Positions 32,366 to 32,910 of a DNA stretch of 32,910 nucleotides are shown here, piece after piece. Source of the stretch: Clostridiaceae bacterium (GTDB taxonomy: Bacteria > Bacillota > Clostridia > Oscillospirales > Acutalibacteraceae). The stretch's first letter is position 1, and every line of letters begins with the position of its first letter. The DNA lies in assembly GCA_016295355.1 (NCBI GenBank), contig JAEDLK010000018.1:1-32910 (forward strand), written 5' to 3'. The notes beneath the pieces were generated by a model that was given only the letters and a program-made list of their open reading frames with translations, was not told where the DNA came from and ran no database searches. A program made the position numbers and the translations under genes.

Positions 32366-32435
32366 TCACCTCCGTTGCCTTGATTGCTGCAGCACGCTTT
32401 ATCATAACGGGTAAATTTGCGACATTCACCGACAT
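32349..32435 (-). CDS. 28-codon leader peptide overlapping the start of terS
   Basis: A small ORF beginning MSVNVANLPVMIKRAAAIKA, preceded by AAAAAAGGTTAAG at good spacing. It ends at a TAA (32351-32349) 15 bases inside terS in another frame. Its translation would carry ribosomes over the terS RBS and GTG. It is too short for family assignment. Composition (an amphipathic helix rich in Ala, Lys, Ile) is compatible with a real peptide, but a chance ORF cannot be excluded. Confidence 0.45.
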   Translation of the reverse strand: MSVNVANLPVMIKRAAAIKATEVSENGQ

Positions 32436-32537
32436 CTTAACCTTTTTTCAATTTTTTTCATACAGCAACGCTTTACCAGTATTTGGCGGTCTTTTTCCTG
32501 TAAACAACTGTCTTTATGTGAAAGAATTGTTCATAAC

Positions 32538-32591
32538 TCGGTGCATAACATCAAAAATGCTGATTCTTTCGGTGCATAAGTCGGTCGATAA
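32538..32591. repeat. Three TCGGTGCATAA-type direct repeats (operator or iteron-like)
   Basis: TCGGTGCATAA occurs at 32538-32548 and 32569-32579, 31 bases apart (about three helical turns). A third copy, TCGGTCGATAA (32581-32591, two mismatches), follows two bases later. They lie about 100-150 bases upstream of the leader ORF and terS. Confidence 0.6.
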
Positions 32592-32706
32592 GTACCATTC
32601 ATCTTAAAATTATTGTCAAATAAAGACTTTTTGGTTGATTTTTTGTCATACCATGGTGGATATATTGAATAGCCGTTCTCTCTCTCAAAAACAGCCATAT
32701 ATATGA

Positions 32707-32740
32707 AACCCTGCGTGATATACACGCAGGGTTGTCTTTA
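32707..32740. terminator. Hairpin, possible terminator
   Basis: AACCCTGCGTG (32707-32717), loop ATATA, CACGCAGGGTT (32723-32733): perfect 11-bp stem. It is followed by GTCTTTA on the plus strand and TTTCATATAT on the minus strand, so the U-tracts are short in both directions. Confidence 0.55.
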
Positions 32741-32855
32741 GTCAATACGCATTGATTGACTGTTTCATTAAAAAAAACGGAAATGGCACGGTTCTCTTTT
32801 TTTGATTGAAAGAAAAGTGAAACATGAACGGCGTGATTTTCCCTACATATATGGG

Positions 32856-32904
32856 TATAATGGTTATAGATAGTCGAAATAGTGGTTAAACACACTATTT
32901 CGAC
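32856..32904 (+). promoter_or_regulatory. TATAAT box with a 12-bp dyad just downstream
   Basis: TATAAT (32856-32861) has no obvious -35 box at 17 bases. Eleven bases further starts GTCGAAATAGTG (32873-32884), eight-base loop, CACTATTTCGAC (32893-32904), a perfect 12-bp inverted repeat covering the expected transcription start and early transcript. It could be an operator or a 5' hairpin. The gene it would serve lies beyond the window. Confidence 0.45.
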
Positions 32905-32910
32905 ACCAAA

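Larger units (their letters stand above)
32436..32910. other. Regulatory-looking region upstream of the phage cassette
   Basis: No gene is firmly supported in this 475-base stretch. A minus-strand frame at 32531-32695 (internal ATG, MAVFERENGYSIYPPWYDKK) has no convincing RBS and contains the repeats described separately. No consensus sigma-A promoter for the terminase operon was found: TTGACA at 32620-32615 on the minus strand has no good -10 box. The hairpin and the dyad below are in the right half. Confidence 0.5.

Noticed and set aside
32531..32725. 64-codon minus-strand frame upstream of the terminase genes
   Set aside because: The start region lies in the hairpin at 32707-32733, there is no proper RBS, and the direct repeats fall inside it. 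Kept only as a caveat in the intergenic entry.
1..32910. CRISPR array or insertion sequence
   Set aside because: No regularly spaced direct repeats with unique spacers and no transposase-like protein appear on either strand.

Overview
The window looks like a chromosomal segment from an endospore-forming Bacillota of class Clostridia, probably Oscillospirales/Ruminococcaceae-like. The evidence is a spoIIIA sporulation operon, Gram-positive sigma-A promoters and strong AGGAGG-type ribosome binding sites, an mreBCD/PBP2/MinD-like cell-shape block, and a late-gene cassette of a Firmicutes-type phage. The family assignment is inference from gene content, not from a marker gene.

Region 1 (1-3812, minus strand): spoIIIAA-AB-AC-AD-AE and the start of spoIIIAF, cut by the left edge. 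These genes encode the mother-cell side of the channel linking mother cell and forespore. Region 2 (3936-5595, plus): a solitary class C beta-lactamase-fold serine hydrolase with its own consensus promoter and two strong hairpins behind it. Region 3 (5635-7415, minus): yebC and dusB; dusB has a perfect TTGACA-17-TATAAT promoter so close to the start codon that its mRNA may be leaderless.

Region 4 (7432-22298, plus): a long housekeeping block. polA is followed by a protein that fuses a YwlE-type arginine phosphatase to a RimI acetyltransferase, then tsaD, a lipid kinase, mreB, mreC, mreD and a class B PBP. A new promoter then starts a MinD-like ATPase, a methylglyoxal-synthase homologue that lacks the catalytic aspartate, hisS and aspS, closed by a strong terminator. 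A 323-base gap between mreB and mreC can fold into a long-range stem and may hold a structured RNA or mRNA leader.

Region 5 (22299-22776): non-coding DNA with several strong inverted repeats, including a 140-bp element bounded by 13-bp perfect inverted repeats. Region 6 (22777-32435, minus): a compact phage cassette read right to left: a 28-codon leader ORF, small and large terminase, a one-TM protein, scaffold, major capsid protein with an Ig-like C-terminal domain, portal, head-tail connector, a podovirus-type tail-hub/nozzle protein, a DigH/GHL10-type lipoprotein hydrolase, an SPP1-type holin and an amidase with half a SPOR domain. No long-tail genes, no P22-type ejection proteins, no integrase and no replication genes are visible. 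Region 7 (32436-32910): regulatory-looking DNA with three TCGGTGCATAA-like repeats, a hairpin and a 12-bp dyad behind a TATAAT at the extreme right edge.

The most interesting points are the phage cassette, whose amidase, SPOR repeat and DigH-like hydrolase all point at peptide-free (denuded) peptidoglycan glycans; the arginine phosphatase-RimI fusion; and the Asp-to-Ser change in the MgsA homologue. All assignments come from reading the sequence; no database search was run.
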